Origin: Daphnia carinata
Lineage: Eukaryota; Arthropoda; Branchiopoda; Diplostraca; Daphniidae
NCBI RefSeq assembly: GCF_022539665.2
Contig: NC_081331.1
Location: forward strand, 7,719,534 to 7,783,533
Direction of reading: 5' to 3'
DNA length: 64,000 nucleotides
The notes beneath the pieces were generated by a model. It saw nothing but the letters and a program-made list of their open reading frames with translations. It was not told where the DNA came from and made no database searches. The position numbers were made by a program, and so were the translations under genes. Within the stretch, counting starts at the first letter, position 1; each line of letters begins with the position of its first letter. Below, piece by piece: positions 1 through 11,649 of the stretch.

Positions 1-726
1 TGAAGCCCAAAAATCGCTCTGACCCCCGAAAAAAAACACCCCGAAATAAGGTAGGGATAAGGCCTTACGTCAGAACTAACGTTCTTGCCTCAGGAATAAA
101 CGATGAAATTAGGAGGCGTTTTATCTACAATGATGCATGTATTTTCCTAGGTTAAGGCATACGAGTACAAAAAGGGCAAGGAAATGTAAGAAAAACAGGG
201 GAACAGTTTGGAAACAAAAGTAGAAGAGATTTTTGTAATTAACTCTTACGGGTAGCACGAGCGGAAGGAACACAAAGGAAATAAAATGAGAGCAACCGCA
301 ATACTCACAGTTACACGTTGGTGGCACACAGATAATGATTTGAATAAGTAATACGAATGGCAGTCGAACTGACCGAGAGATATTAAAAATCAGAGCAGAT
401 TTAATTAAGTCAAACTAATGGAATGAGCATTAAGATAAACGTATAGTTCACTAGACAATACTACTAATCAAGGCAAAAGCAGCAGGGTGATTTGAGGCAA
501 CTATTAGATTCGGAGGCAACTTCGCCAGTCGGAGGCAATTTCTTGACTGGCCTTCCTCAGTTTCTGAGTTCACAATGGAATTTCTCGTTTTGGTAAAGTG
601 GCGTGATGTGTAGCTTCGGTACACCAGCAGCCCCGAGACGCTAGCTCGACTGCGTTAGTCTGCTCCACTTTGTTTTTTTTTTTTGGTTTAAAACTCTGGT
701 TATGATATTTTCTGCTGCTTGCACTT
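1..726. other. No gene recognised
   Basis: AT-rich sequence with only short, low-complexity reading frames. I see no coding similarity, RNA gene or repeat structure that I can support. Confidence 0.5.
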
Positions 727-2324
727 TTAAATCAAACAATTTTGAAATAGACGTGGTGACCCAGGATCTATGATTGCCATCGTCGATGAATACAGTGGCC
801 CTTGTTTTTTTCTCCACTTGGGCCTACTATTATCACCTTTGCTGTTTTCACCATGAAGTGGCCAGGGGCATTTGCAACGGAAGCAGATTCCATAACGTTT
901 GTCATTCGGCACTATTCCGTTAACGGTTTGTTGACGAAGCGCGTCTGCTTTTTGTCGGAGATAGCCGTGTAGTGTATTGCTTGGCAATGTTTGCATGCGT
1001 AGTGGGTGGACAATTCATCGTGGTTTGCATTAAAACAAATGACGCTCCGTGTCTGCCTTTCCATGATGAACTTTTTTCGTTTAGGCTTACTGATTAAACC
1101 ATGGAATAATGAATTTTCCCGCAAAAAAATGCATAGTCTTGTGCATTCTGGCACGTTCCCGTGTCTGGTTGATGTGTTCGACGATAGCGTATTTCCTTTG
1201 GGGTTTTTCCTGGTGTGTGGAGCTGATTGAAATGTGGCTTCTATCGCCAGCTGTGTTGCTGTGACAGTTGGTAGTTGTTCGACTTGGTTGTGTTGATTGC
1301 TATGCTTTTTTATGGTTTCCGATTTCAACCGGCTGTGCCTTTCTACAGTACCAACTTGATTCCTAATGAAACCCAATAGTGCTGTAATGTCAGTGAAGTC
1401 GATATCGTAAGACCTCCTTGGCGCAAAACCAATGAACTTATTCATGCGGCTTTTCTGCATGAAAAAGTTCATTAGTTTTGCGCCAAGGAGCCTTACTTTT
1501 GGTTTAGCATAAACTTTTTTAGCTCCATTATGGCAACATTGTAGTTGGCAGCAGTAGAATCTAAATTTTCGACCACACAAAAATGCTTCCCCTTTTAGAT
1601 ATACTTTGAGGTAGTCGAATTTTCGGACAACCGACATCGTGGACGAATGGATTGCAGACATTAAAGCTCTCTTAATATGGTGTCTTACTCAAAGGTAACT
1701 CACTTAAAAATGCTTGGCTTGTCTTTGTAGGTGTCGTGCCTTTGGTTGTACGCGACCTGTTTCTACTTGCATTGGAGCTTGGTTTTGCGCCATTAACTGT
1801 TGATTTTGCAAGGTGTAGCTTAGGCTTAGTATTGTTTAAAAGTTTGTGCTGCGAAAAATTGCTGCGTTTGGGTAAGCAGGTCTTGTAGCAACTGGGTTCT
1901 GTCTTCGTTTCTTGGGCGCTGCTCTTTTCCCTGGAATTCCTTAAAGCTAGTCTTTGCCAACCGTGGATAGTAGGATGCTCATTTCTTCTTCTAGTTTTAC
2001 TGCTATGGTGCAATATTGTTCGATTTGCTCCTCGATAGTGTTTGAAGCTTGCAGGGCCCATCAATCTTGGTGGCTAGCCTTGATAAATTCACGATAACGT
2101 TCCCTTAGGAGTTTAGTCTCAGTTGCAATACCGTTATCTAATTCTGTGGGCATCGAAAGGTCTTTATATCCCTTTATTCTCTCCATTATCCTGGTGATGT
2201 TTCTTTTCAGGCCCGCTCGTATTGCAACAGCCGATCGTAACATTTTGATTGCTAAAAATGAAAAGTCAATATTATAATGCACAGCAAACGTAGTCTTATG
2301 CAATATATCATGTGGACAAACCAC
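727..2324 (-). pseudogene. Decayed BEL/Pao-type gag
   Basis: Read on the minus strand, the first part (about 2061-2245) starts with a basic helical segment containing LKRNITRIMERIK and a TKLLRERYREFI stretch. This is followed in another frame (about 1945-2035) by an acidic helix, EEQIEQYCTIAVKLEEEM. That order resembles the N-terminal helical region of BEL/Pao Gag proteins. Farther downstream (about 840-1170) are Cys/His clusters such as CKHCQ and CFRCKCPWP, possible remnants of gag zinc knuckles. The frame changes several times and stops are frequent, so this is a dead copy. No pol follows. The family assignment rests on pattern only and is moderate. Confidence 0.5.
1416..1488. repeat. Long near-perfect hairpin (32-bp arms)
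   Basis: Arm 1416-1447 is the reverse complement of 1457-1488 with two mismatches, around a 9-nt loop. It lies inside the gag relic, so it is an inverted duplication of a former coding segment or a small foldback insertion. Confidence 0.85.
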
Positions 2325-2666
2325 CGGGGAGTTACGTCAATGCATGACAATGAAAAGTAACCGGAAGGTTTTCGTTTGATTGACGGGGGCATTGACTCAA
2401 TTCGTCTGAACGGTCTCGGTTTGGGGCATCAACGAGGTGTCTGATGTTAGAAACTAGGTCGATCTCGTCCACGCGAAGCTCCTGGCCCGAAAAGCTTAAA
2501 ACGTCCGAGAAGGCAATTTACGTCCCTACGCCGTGGGGAGGCCAGAATTTTGGGTAATAAACAGGGTGGCCGATGTTGGGAAGGCTTGGCCGACCTCTTC
2601 CGCGCAACCTCTCCATTTCTACTGTATTGCGGTCGGTTTGGGGGTTTGTCAATGCACTTGAAGCCG

Positions 2667-2752
2667 GGTCAGCGTAAAATGCGGACGCGGACCGCGGACT
2701 GCGGACTGGATAAACTGCGGACTTTGACCTGCGGACTGTCAAAAAAATTTTT
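2667..2752 (+). repeat. MULE left terminal inverted repeat
   Basis: It matches the reverse complement of 6218-6303 almost base for base. It contains five spaced GCGGAC words. More degenerate GCGGA words continue subterminally to about 2865. Confidence 0.9.
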
Positions 2753-3060
2753 TTAAAAATATTCGCGGACCTCGGGGTAAAATGCGGACCGTTTTGTACA
2801 TATACCGTTTAAAATTGCGGAACGTGTAGCTTAAACGGCGGACTGATATTTTGCGGACTTACATTACACTACCTATTGCCTACCCCGACCCCATTACAAT
2901 ACTTTTGATATCGGTATTAGCATTATCAAATATTAAATAAAAAAGTAAAAGTATGACTGAGTTAACAATTTTTTTATTGAAATACAAACAGTAAAAGGTA
3001 ATTTTTAAACTGGGTCAGCACTTGGTATAATGAAAGTAAAATATATAAACGAATTAAAGG

Positions 3061-3938
3061 CATTTTGGGCATTTCCAATCAATTTTTGCAGATTTGTGAA
3101 ATGCAGAATGTTCTTCTTTTGTTAGACATTCTTTATGGCTTCTTTACAAGATTTGGCACCACACTGGATCATTTTCTCCTCGTCTCTGAAAAGTTTTCCA
3201 GAGTAAAGTCTATCAGGGCGGCGGCATACGCAATATAATTTTACGGATTGCACTTTATTAGTATTGCTAGACTTTTGACGAGATTCTTGCGATGTCACAG
3301 GAAACATTGCTAGTTCGCCTTTTTCGAGACATTTGATGAAATGCTCGCGCATATTAGGACGGTGATTCTTGCGATGTCACAGGAAACATTGCTAGTTCGC
3401 CTTTTTCGAGACATTTGATGAAATGCTCGCGCATATTAGGACGGTCATAATGAATGACAGAGGGATTTTTGTCCAGCATAAGGCTTGTGGCATTTACTAC
3501 AGCATAAATGCCGCAATCCCAGCTATTCTCTTGGTCGCAAGAAGGGGAGATTACATATTGAAAAGTTGGTTGACTGGTTTTCACTAGGCTTGCAATTGAG
3601 GCTAAAACACGCTGATTTACATCACTATACAAGCTGTCGAAGATGGTTACAGGCTCCGGTGTCATGGCCTTATTTCGGGTCCTGTTCCTGGATGGTGAAG
3701 AAGGAAAGAACCCGTGCGATGCAAGCAACCAATGTCCTTCTCCGTTGTGTATGATCTGCATCCATCGGCTTCCCTCAGCTTGCGGAAATTTTCCTGAGTA
3801 GCCATTAATATACAGGTTGAACAGACCACCTATTTGCGGATTCATTTTCCTTAGCAAAACGAGGGCCGCCTCAATATACAGATCACTAAGCCATTGTGTT
3901 GGCCCAAGACGGCGTAGGTAAGTAATATTGATGGGCAT
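3061..3938 (-). pseudogene. Ulp1-like cysteine protease plus PHD-like finger, MULE-encoded (broken)
   Basis: The 194-codon frame 3354-3938 has the C48/Ulp1 (SUMO-protease-like) order: GHWLLA with the catalytic His, IFDSLYSD with the Asp, and Q-x5-DCGIYA with the oxyanion Gln and catalytic Cys. All catalytic positions are present. An 82-bp tandem duplication then shifts the frame. The true continuation (3122-3352, then another frame to about 3061) has LYCVCRRPD, MIQCGAKSCKE, an ECL...FH segment and WKCPKC, a PHD-finger-like C/H pattern. Ulp1-type proteases are known passengers of some MULEs (KAONASHI-like). Their role in transposition is unclear. Confidence 0.75.
3282..3445. repeat. Exact 82-bp tandem duplication
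   Basis: 3282-3363 is repeated at 3364-3445 with no difference that I can find. Because 82 is not a multiple of three, it throws the Ulp1-PHD reading frame out of register. Confidence 0.9.
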
Positions 3939-4249
3939 ATTTTCTCGGGGATCAATTGACTTAGTTACCCGATTAGCAGCCTGTGATTAAATATTCCTTA
4001 AGTTAGGTTTCGTGATTTCGTGGAAGTAATTTTGTTATACCTTAGCGTCAGTTGGTGTATGCTCTCGTGAATTAGGTAAGATCGCTGTTAAACCATGATC
4101 TTCCTGGAGCTTTGCCGATTCAACAGGGAGTTCCTATACAAAAAAGGTATCTATAACTAGTAATTAGGAAGAGAATGTAAAAACCATACCTGTTTTTCAA
4201 TAGTCATGTTTTCTAAAATCAGTGTCTTTAGCGGCGGTCGGAAATTTGC

Positions 4250-4815
4250 AACGATGACGTTTGATGATGACGGTTCTGATGATGCTAAACAAAACTTGAC
4301 TTCCTTCAGAATCGGCGTAGGTCCATTAATTTCCCAGCTAGCGCCCTATGAAACTGATCCTCTGACGGCTGCTCAAGTAGTGAAAAGAAATCCTTTTTAT
4401 GAATTATTTGCTCGTTTTTACCTAACCCCAAGTCTCTCAATTTCATCTTGATGTTTCGTAATGCATGGAGCCAGCAGCGAAACTTAGGTCAGTTGGGTAA
4501 AAACCGTTTGATGGCCTTTACAATAGCTCGTTCTTCGTCAGTAACAATCACGACTTTCTCGGCTACTTGAAGCTCAGGAATAGCACTGACAAGCTCCATA
4601 AAAAAGTCGTTATGTACAGATGCGTGGCGTTGGGTGTGCAACATGTACATTAGTGGTATTACAGGACATTCCTCCATCTCTGTTTGCCTGTAGTTTAACA
4701 CCGACAAATAACAGTTACCCATATCATAGGTAGTGTCATACGACAAACACTGAGTAGCCAAGTTTGGGGTTGTTAAGATTTTTCGAAAATCATTAATAGT
4801 TTCTGCAAAAATCAA
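4250..4815 (-). pseudogene. MULE transposase catalytic core (broken)
   Basis: The segment carries LSYDTTYDMG (first acidic residue of the DDE triad) and VTDEERAIVKAI (second). An in-frame TGA at 4489-4491 interrupts it, and the same frame goes on with CWLHALRNIK and a long helical stretch to about 4310. The C-W-x-H motif after the second Asp is typical of the MULE domain. The third catalytic residue is not securely placed. It belongs to the element bounded by 2667-6303 and lies downstream of the zinc-finger part, from which it is separated by about 25 bp and possibly a small intron. Confidence 0.75.
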
Positions 4816-4840
4816 ACAAATGCAAATTTTGTTTCATGAT

Positions 4841-5728
4841 TTAATATAAAGAAAACGGTGTAGAATAAATATTAGTTGTAATTCCCAACTTACGGTCGCG
4901 GTAACAAATGGCAAGGGCACACGGCGCAATCTGAAGAATTTTTACAAAATTGGTTTCGACGCCTATCTCTGCCACGTTATAGTACTCATCGTGAGATATC
5001 AGATCCTGAGCTCGTCCTTTAAGAACAGCGTACTTGGTTTGATCGTAAGTGGGAACTTCAATGACATGTCGCTCGAGCTCTTGCGGTGCTTCCAGGAGCC
5101 GATTTTGTTGCACTTGCGACGGAAGATTTTTGCATTCCATTCTTGACTTCTTTGCAATTGACGGAAGCTTTCTGGAATAAGTCCTCTTCGTCTTCTTGGC
5201 GTTCCCATGCCGTGATGGAGCATGTAATTTGTGGTTACCTAAGTAGATAACCAATACTCGGTTGGGCATAAGCGGACAGCTTAAAATTTGCCGCGTAAAT
5301 TTCAAAGTATAATTATCTCCAGCTGCGAGTTGATACTTGTAGTACCGTTGCTTGCACCCTTCAACGGTTCCTTTGTACACGAATGATTTGGATGAATAGT
5401 TCTTCCATCGATACCCGTCGGTGATCCAATCTTCATCGAAAATCCCATCGTTCCATTCAAAAACGAACTTTGTCCCCCCTTCTGGATTTAGTTGACTTCG
5501 TTCGTACACGGGTATACCATATTTTTCGGGATCAAGAAGCTACCCTACCTTCTTTTGATTTGTCACTCCTCGTAATCCCTCGTTAGCATCACTAACTCTT
5601 CCGTTGTTTACCTCTTCCACTAAACTTCCCTTCTCTTCACACTTTTTTTCAACTTCCTCGTCCGACACTATAAACTCATAATCGCTGTCTTCCATATTGT
5701 ATGTAAACGACCCCAAAATATTAAACAC
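4841..5728 (-). pseudogene. MULE transposase N-terminal part with WRKY-GCM1-like zinc finger
   Basis: Reading on the minus strand from about 5695 (start MEDSDYEF), an acidic leader runs to an in-frame TAG at 5540-5542. The same frame continues to 4841. The second part contains DGYRWKNY, then GCKQRYYKYQ, a SCPLMPN cysteine and YLGNHKLH. This spacing of W-K-Y, two Cys and a final H-x-H is that of WRKY-GCM1 zinc fingers, which are known at the N terminus of some MULE transposases, where they are thought to bind DNA. A basic stretch (KKTKRTYSRK) follows. The single stop makes this copy non-functional unless it is an assembly error. Alternative: a diverged FLYWCH finger. Confidence 0.7.
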
Positions 5729-6217
5729 TGAGAATACGAAAATGAACTACCGTCACAGTAAGAGTTCGGAAACAGAATGAGGGATGTACCTGATGTTACA
5801 AAATGTAGTTATGCTACCCTCCGCTATCGCTTCGGATGTCATCAAAAGAATAATACTAAGGGCGCATTGAAAGGGGTGGTGGTGATGACCTTTAACACTT
5901 CACATATTGCCGACGAGCATCCGCTGGCAAAGACTGGGGAAGTAGCATAACATCCCACTGTGGATTCGCCGTCAATAACCAATCCCATGAGGGGAAAGCA
6001 TCTATCCAAGAATATTCGGTGATCTGAAGGGCATTGCTTGTTGATGACTCATTAGTTCCGCCACTTTATTCCATTTCAAATTCTTGCCTGTGCATAAAAA
6101 AATATAGTCTAATTTTCTTTAGCCTATCCGCGTACGATGTTTAAATGCTATGCTGTTTTGCCGTATAATACGCGGACTGCGGACCGTTGTGGTATGGATA
6201 AACTGCAGACTACTGTC

Positions 6218-6303
6218 AAAATTTTTTTGACAGTCCGCAGGTCAAAGTCCGCAGTTTATCCAGTCCGCAGTCCGCGGTCCGCGTCCGCATTTTATGCTGA
6301 ACC
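6218..6303 (-). repeat. MULE right terminal inverted repeat
   Basis: Mirror copy of 2667-2752. Just inside it (about 6196-6217) GGATAAACTGCAGACT pairs with the TIR's own AGTCCGCAGTTTATCC, so this end can also fold on itself. Confidence 0.9.
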
Positions 6304-6313
6304 CTTGAAGCCG

Positions 6314-7519
6314 GTGTAACTCGGGCTACTTCCTCCTTCTCCTTTGAGGCATGGCGGCCAGAAGTAGATGTTTCACCCTTATTGGAAGCAGTGGGTTGAA
6401 GGAAGAAGATGTCTTTGGAAACTCGGCTGTACCTGCTGAAAGCGGTTAAGTTGTTAAATTTACCACCTTCCCTCTGGGGTGTTGCGGAACAAGCTTGGCT
6501 GATGTGGACCGGTCAACAGTCTCTCCAGACCCTCCGTGCTTCTCTTCGCTTGCTCTTCTTCTGCACGACCTGAATTTGTGAACTGGAGGTGGAGTCCTCT
6601 ACAGTACTCAGTTAAGGCGGAGAAGAATAGCAGGCTAATGGAAGAATATGGATAATTGTCAATACGGGAAACCCTCCAAAAAAGGAAAATAAACAAATGC
6701 CAGCTACACGTGGCAAGGAATGCAGATTATCAGAGAAAAGAAAAAAAGGGGGAATTTCAATCACTACCGAGCACACGACGCAAAAAGTGTAGCTTTCTAC
6801 AAGTGAAATTAAATTGCAAGGAAAACAAAATTTCGTCTTCATCTGCTATGTACAGTACGTACTTGCATAGAAGAAAAAGTGGCGAAAATGAAACTCTTTC
6901 CACAGTTCTACTACAAAATACAATGGCTTAAACTAAGAAGAATATAACTTAATATTAAGCATAATTTAAGGTTCGAAGGACCATGAAGGGAATACTTTGC
7001 CTTGAATAATTCGAAGAAAGTTTTGTATGAACACAGTTTGGGAAAAGCCGTGTTCATAAGTGTCCGACACTAGAAGAATGTACGGATTTTGTATTATGTT
7101 TTGTTAGAAAGCGCGCTAGCGCATTACTTCTGGCGGAAGAATCCGCGCAGATGCGAGTTAATTTTAAAGTTTATCTTCGCTATAACCTTTATAGGGTTTC
7201 AGCTAATTTTCTGTGTGGTGCCACGGTTATTGCCGCGGGCACACACTTCCAAAGCGGGCAAAAGACGAGCACAAATAAGAAAAATGAATTACTTGCAAAA
7301 GGTGCAGTGGCGACTCCGGGGTAGATCGGCAGCAACGGCGACAGCTAAGGCGGACAAGACTCCGATGGACGGCACAGCTCAACAGGATTCGATCCCAGCC
7401 GGGCAGACAATGACGGCCAGAAGCGACGGGCAGCAATAGAGCAAGCAAGTGATACAAGAGGTAAATGTAAAGGGTGATTTACCAGCAGGAATGAAGATCC
7501 GACTTCTGGAGCTTCGGTG
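6314..7519. other. Probable retroelement leader/LTR sequence, no gene
   Basis: This stretch lies on the far side of the MULE from the BEL/Pao gag relic and so may be its 5' leader or LTR on the minus strand. The longest frame (7089-7439, plus) has no recognisable domain and I do not call it a gene. Confidence 0.3.
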
Positions 7520-7524
7520 AAAGA

Positions 7525-7562
7525 TTGTGTGTCTTGAACCAGCTGAAACCGGCCTTTATATA
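7525..7562 (-). promoter_or_regulatory. Candidate TATA promoter (LTR-type)
   Basis: On the minus strand TATATAAAGG (7553-7562) precedes a pyrimidine/CA-rich start region about 25-35 nt downstream. The position upstream of the BEL/Pao gag relic suggests a former LTR promoter. No LTR pair was found, so this is tentative. Confidence 0.3.
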
Positions 7563-7569
7563 CCCAATT

Positions 7570-8970
7570 TACAAAAAAGCCATAGACTTATGTATACGAT
7601 ATACAGATATAACTTTTAACGCTAGAACAGATGTCGCCATCGATCTTCCTTCTTTTGGCCGCAGGATGCATCTGCCCCTCTGAACTCCTTCTCCCTTAAC
7701 CAATGCTTGGTTGGTCTCTCCTCCGGCTACATCCTCCTTTCTCTGGGCTAAAACCGGCAACGGTCACGATGGACTTATTATTCAGTTTTAATATTTCACG
7801 ATATAGACCGCTCTAAATAGATGTAGGAACAGCCAGCACATGTCAATATCCTTCTGAGAAAATGCTCTCCGGACTAATCCTGTCAAGTTTCGTTACGTTC
7901 TAGCCAATGCCGTCGACCGGTATGTTTTCATCAATCCCCCAGGAACTCTTGGCTAGTTCCTGCCTTGTGTTGGACTTACCTCGTCTACCGTCTCATCGAA
8001 GCCCGAGAGACCGGGCTTCTATTGCCTTCTTGTTTATACCTCCACTGTCCGTTGTCCTACTGTGTCGGACGCTGGAATTTCCGAAACATGGGAGACAGTG
8101 GTTTTTCCTTGTAGTTAGCTGTGTGGAATTTATTTCTCGACTTTGTCCGTTCCCTCTCCCACGAGGCGGCTGACAGGCCTATGACGATGAATAACTACAA
8201 AAGAAAGCGGAAATGTATTACATTCCCAACAGTCACAGTGCTCTCGCTCAAATTATTATTGAAAACTTATTTTGTTCAAAAAACCCACGAATGATCCGAA
8301 AAATCAACTTGTAAACGGCTAAACCCCGTCATCACAGAATACAGCGGATATCGTAGTAGCCTACAGAGACAAAACTTTAAAAGAAAACTCATATAGTTAT
8401 TCTAGTGTCATGTTTTGAACCAATAATAGGAAATAATTTACTAAACAATTTTGAGCCATTCATTTCAACCACGAATCAGAAAAATCATCGTTTACGGCGG
8501 GGAAATCACCTCTTACAAACATTTCTCCTCTACAGACAGAAGAAGCCAAATATAGTATATTGGCTTAAAAAGATCATCAAGACATACTACTATGTGCGAT
8601 TAACCAGATTCCAGCAATTATTTTCAACAAGATGGGAGGTTCATGCATCGTGACATCATCAGTTCACTTTTTCAACTATTAATCTATCTATCAGCCACGC
8701 TCTCGTACAAACCTATTGCTAACCTCAAGAACATTACGGTTGCCAACCTGTCTCCGGAAACGGTTTGAGTAGAAAAAGGAGTGACCCTGGGAATCCTGAA
8801 AAAAACCAGAACCAAAGAAACAGAGGGAATTCTAGAAATTAATGGATGGATGTTTCGTTAAACGAATAGAGAAAAAAGAGTTGCAACAGACGTTACAACA
8901 GAAAATACAAAAAAATCCTCAAAAAATTTATCCGTAGTTTTGTACTGGACTATCATTTGGAATACTCTTC
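7570..8970. other. No gene recognised
   Basis: Short frames only. The 3' part precedes a Gypsy reverse-transcriptase relic and may be its decayed upstream region, but I see no motif. Confidence 0.4.
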
Positions 8971-8974
8971 AGTA

Positions 8975-9430
8975 GCCAAACACGACATTAATACAGGAAA
9001 TGTTCCAATATTCCACCAGCTCTTTTACAAGCGTGCATAGAAAGAATGAACCGTAATGCAAAATCAACTAGAAGGAAAAACGCACCGAGGTGCAATTGAA
9101 CGTTCTGGCAGTCCTTGGTCCTCTCCTGTGGGATAAGTGAAGAAAAAAGATGGCACTTAAATTTTTCTCAAGCATAGATTTGCAATCAGGATACCACTAA
9201 GTTCTATATGATATCCGTGATACTCACTCAATTACAGAACAAAAAGTGTCGTGCACTAGTGTAGTATTTTTAAGTTCATATGTTTTGTGTGGGGCTGCAA
9301 AGTGGCGGTTTTCCCTATGCTTTGTTTGCCAAACCTGACACATTTCACTGGAACCTCCTGTACATGTTGCTTTGAGATGTAGAAAAAAATCTGCCGCGTC
9401 TTGATGGAACTGTCGATTTCTTTTTCTAAA
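8975..9430 (+). pseudogene. Gypsy-type reverse transcriptase relic
   Basis: On the plus strand, with frame changes and stops, one can follow the canonical order of a Gypsy RT start. It runs HDINTGN near 8980, QNQLEGKTHRGAIERSGSPWSSPV (split over 9060-9130), VKKKDGT, then FSSIDLQSGYH near 9175, and LCGAAKW in place of the usual LCNAPA region. The polymerase Y-x-D-D block is no longer legible (about 9360-9400). Only about 450 bp remain. This is a different, older copy from the large element at 17-30 kb. Confidence 0.65.
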
Positions 9431-11640
9431 ACTGAGGTTCTGAAACTTTTTTTCTTTTGATATTTTTTTAGTTGACCATACTTACAAATAAAATCGACAA
9501 GCTAACTAATATAACCTTTAACTTGGTTCAATGTATTCTTGAAGTATACCAGTATATATACAACATTCTTTAATTAGCGGACTTGCTGTTTGCCTGATTT
9601 AAGCCCTGGCATCAAGTTCTTTTTCAAACAATAAATGAATCGTTTCAACATTATTCGATTCAGTGAATGACCCTCCCAAGACAGGTTACCTATGAAGTTG
9701 ATGGCCTATGACCAAGAGCCAGTTGGTAAGCAGCACGCCTTACTGGTAACAAGTAAGGTCTAGCCTAGTAATAGGCTAGATGCGTTTTTCATATTTATCG
9801 TCTGCCACGTCTGACTGGTATCTCTGAGTGTGTCTACGACTCCTTTCTATTCGCTCTTCCATTCCGTAATAATATTGAAGATTTAAAAGTGTTGATTGAG
9901 CGTAAAACCTTTGTTAGCAATAAAACGTGATTCATAAGAAGGCTATAAATAGTCTTACGTTGAGGTATAGCGACCAACGCCCACCTCCATTATGTCGGAA
10001 ACTTGTAATGTGACGTCATACAACCAATCCAGCGGTTCTATGTCAGTTAATGTTTTGTATTAATTACCAATGGGGTTTTAATAATTACAGTAGTCAGGGG
10101 GACTACCGTAGGGTCTAGGAACAGTGTTTAGAAATTTGAAATAGCAATCCTCATCCTAAAGAACATGAAAAAATATTACCTGAAATAGTGACTCTATAAC
10201 AACCGTTGAAAAACTGTTTTTAAAATGCATCAATAGAAGTTCGAATAATGACAAGAATGAATTGACCTTCCATCTATTTTGAGGGCTGAAAGTAGACGTT
10301 TCCCAGATTGCACAGTTCTGCCTTTAAGACGTGATTTGTCCTAGTTTTCGGAAATGTGCCTAATTCATTAAACATCCCAGAAGAGGCCGATAGGTAATTA
10401 AATCTGGTTTTGATGACCACCAAACTAGGGATAGAAGGGGGATCTCTGTTCGTCTTTTGCGCGGTCTTCGGGTAGCCTATGAGCCTAATGACGAGTTATT
10501 ATTGTTCCAACATCCGTCTTTTAGCAGCGCTTATAGTCCCAAACAGGGTTTATGATTACGGGACAATAATTGACCTCTTGTCTTATGGATATTTTGTTTC
10601 ATCACCCTTCGTCAAAATGAAATAAAAATGCAGTCAGAGTAAAAAACGATATTTTTGTTTATTTCCTCTGGATTATTGTTTTGTGGAACAAATGAACGGA
10701 AGGTAGAGGGAACGAAAATGGAGATGGTTTCCTTTGTCGGATGATGCTATATTATGACATACGACTTGCACTCTTCTTCTTTTTTGCCTAGAGCCGACGA
10801 CGCTTGCAGTGTCAAAGGCCATTCCAGTTTACTTGCGAGCACTTAGACAAAATGTTTTTCTAACACTAACATAAATAAACTGCTTTTATGAGGCGAATGC
10901 GGTGCAATGACTGACTGAGTATAAGCACCAACGTTTCATTAGCCGGTTTGGACTATAAATATAGTAAAGCCTATTTTCATAAAAAGCGGAATCGACCTCA
11001 AGCTCGCAAAAAACAAGAGAAAGCCATTTAAAGGTGAGTCACAGTCGATGGGTATTTTGATTTAAAACTAGAATTTTGGCACAATCAAAGCCGTTTGTTT
11101 CACAGCATTTGGAACTGCGCAAGGCCGTGAAGAATGTCTTAGTTTGGCCCAATACAGTTTCTTATAAAGCTGTCTTTTTCCGGATTTACGTTATGGTTTT
11201 TTGCCGGTACGATTTTTTTCGTGTAGTGTTCAATTTTGTTTGACGTTGTCTCGAGGGGTCAAGTGTCGCAGTACAGGGTTGTGTGGCGTAGCTTCGTGGT
11301 ACGCCCTAACGACCCGCCGTTGCGCCATTTTCTTTTCATTTCCGCTGTTATGTTTTAAATAATTAGTAATAGAGAAGTAAAAGAAAGTGAAAGAGGTCAA
11401 TGAAGGAAGTGTAGTTAATTTCGTGTGTTCAAAGTAACTGTGACATAATTTATAGCAGTGCGCTTCTTTTTCAGACATTATAGTCAGTAGGGGGAAGTGG
11501 GGTGAACCGGGACAGTGAGTGAAGTATGATAGTTGGAGGAAAAATAGTTAATATTGATTTAAAATTTCAAATAAGTTATATAGTATTTGTATACATGTTT
11601 CCATTCGAATCTTCATTTTCAGATTCGGCGGACAGTGGTG
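9431..11640. other. No gene recognised
   Basis: AT-rich. Two adjacent small hairpins occur at about 9739-9780 (for example TCTAGCCTA / TAGGCTAGA at 9759-9780). No coding similarity was seen on either strand. Confidence 0.45.
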
Positions 11641-11649
11641 TCTGACTGC

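Larger units (their letters stand above)
2667..6303 (-). mobile_element. Mutator-like (MULE) DNA transposon with TIRs and 10-bp TSD
   Basis: The ends are inverted repeats of about 85 bp (2667-2752 and 6218-6303), each made of repeated GCGGAC(T/C) words followed by GGATAAACTGCGGAC. The 10-bp direct repeat CTTGAAGCCG flanks the element at 2657-2666 and 6304-6313, as expected for MULE insertion (9-11 bp). The transposase lies on the minus strand in three domain blocks, all broken by stops or shifts. The element sits between a BEL/Pao gag relic and a possible LTR promoter, so it probably inserted into an older retroelement. Confidence 0.9.
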
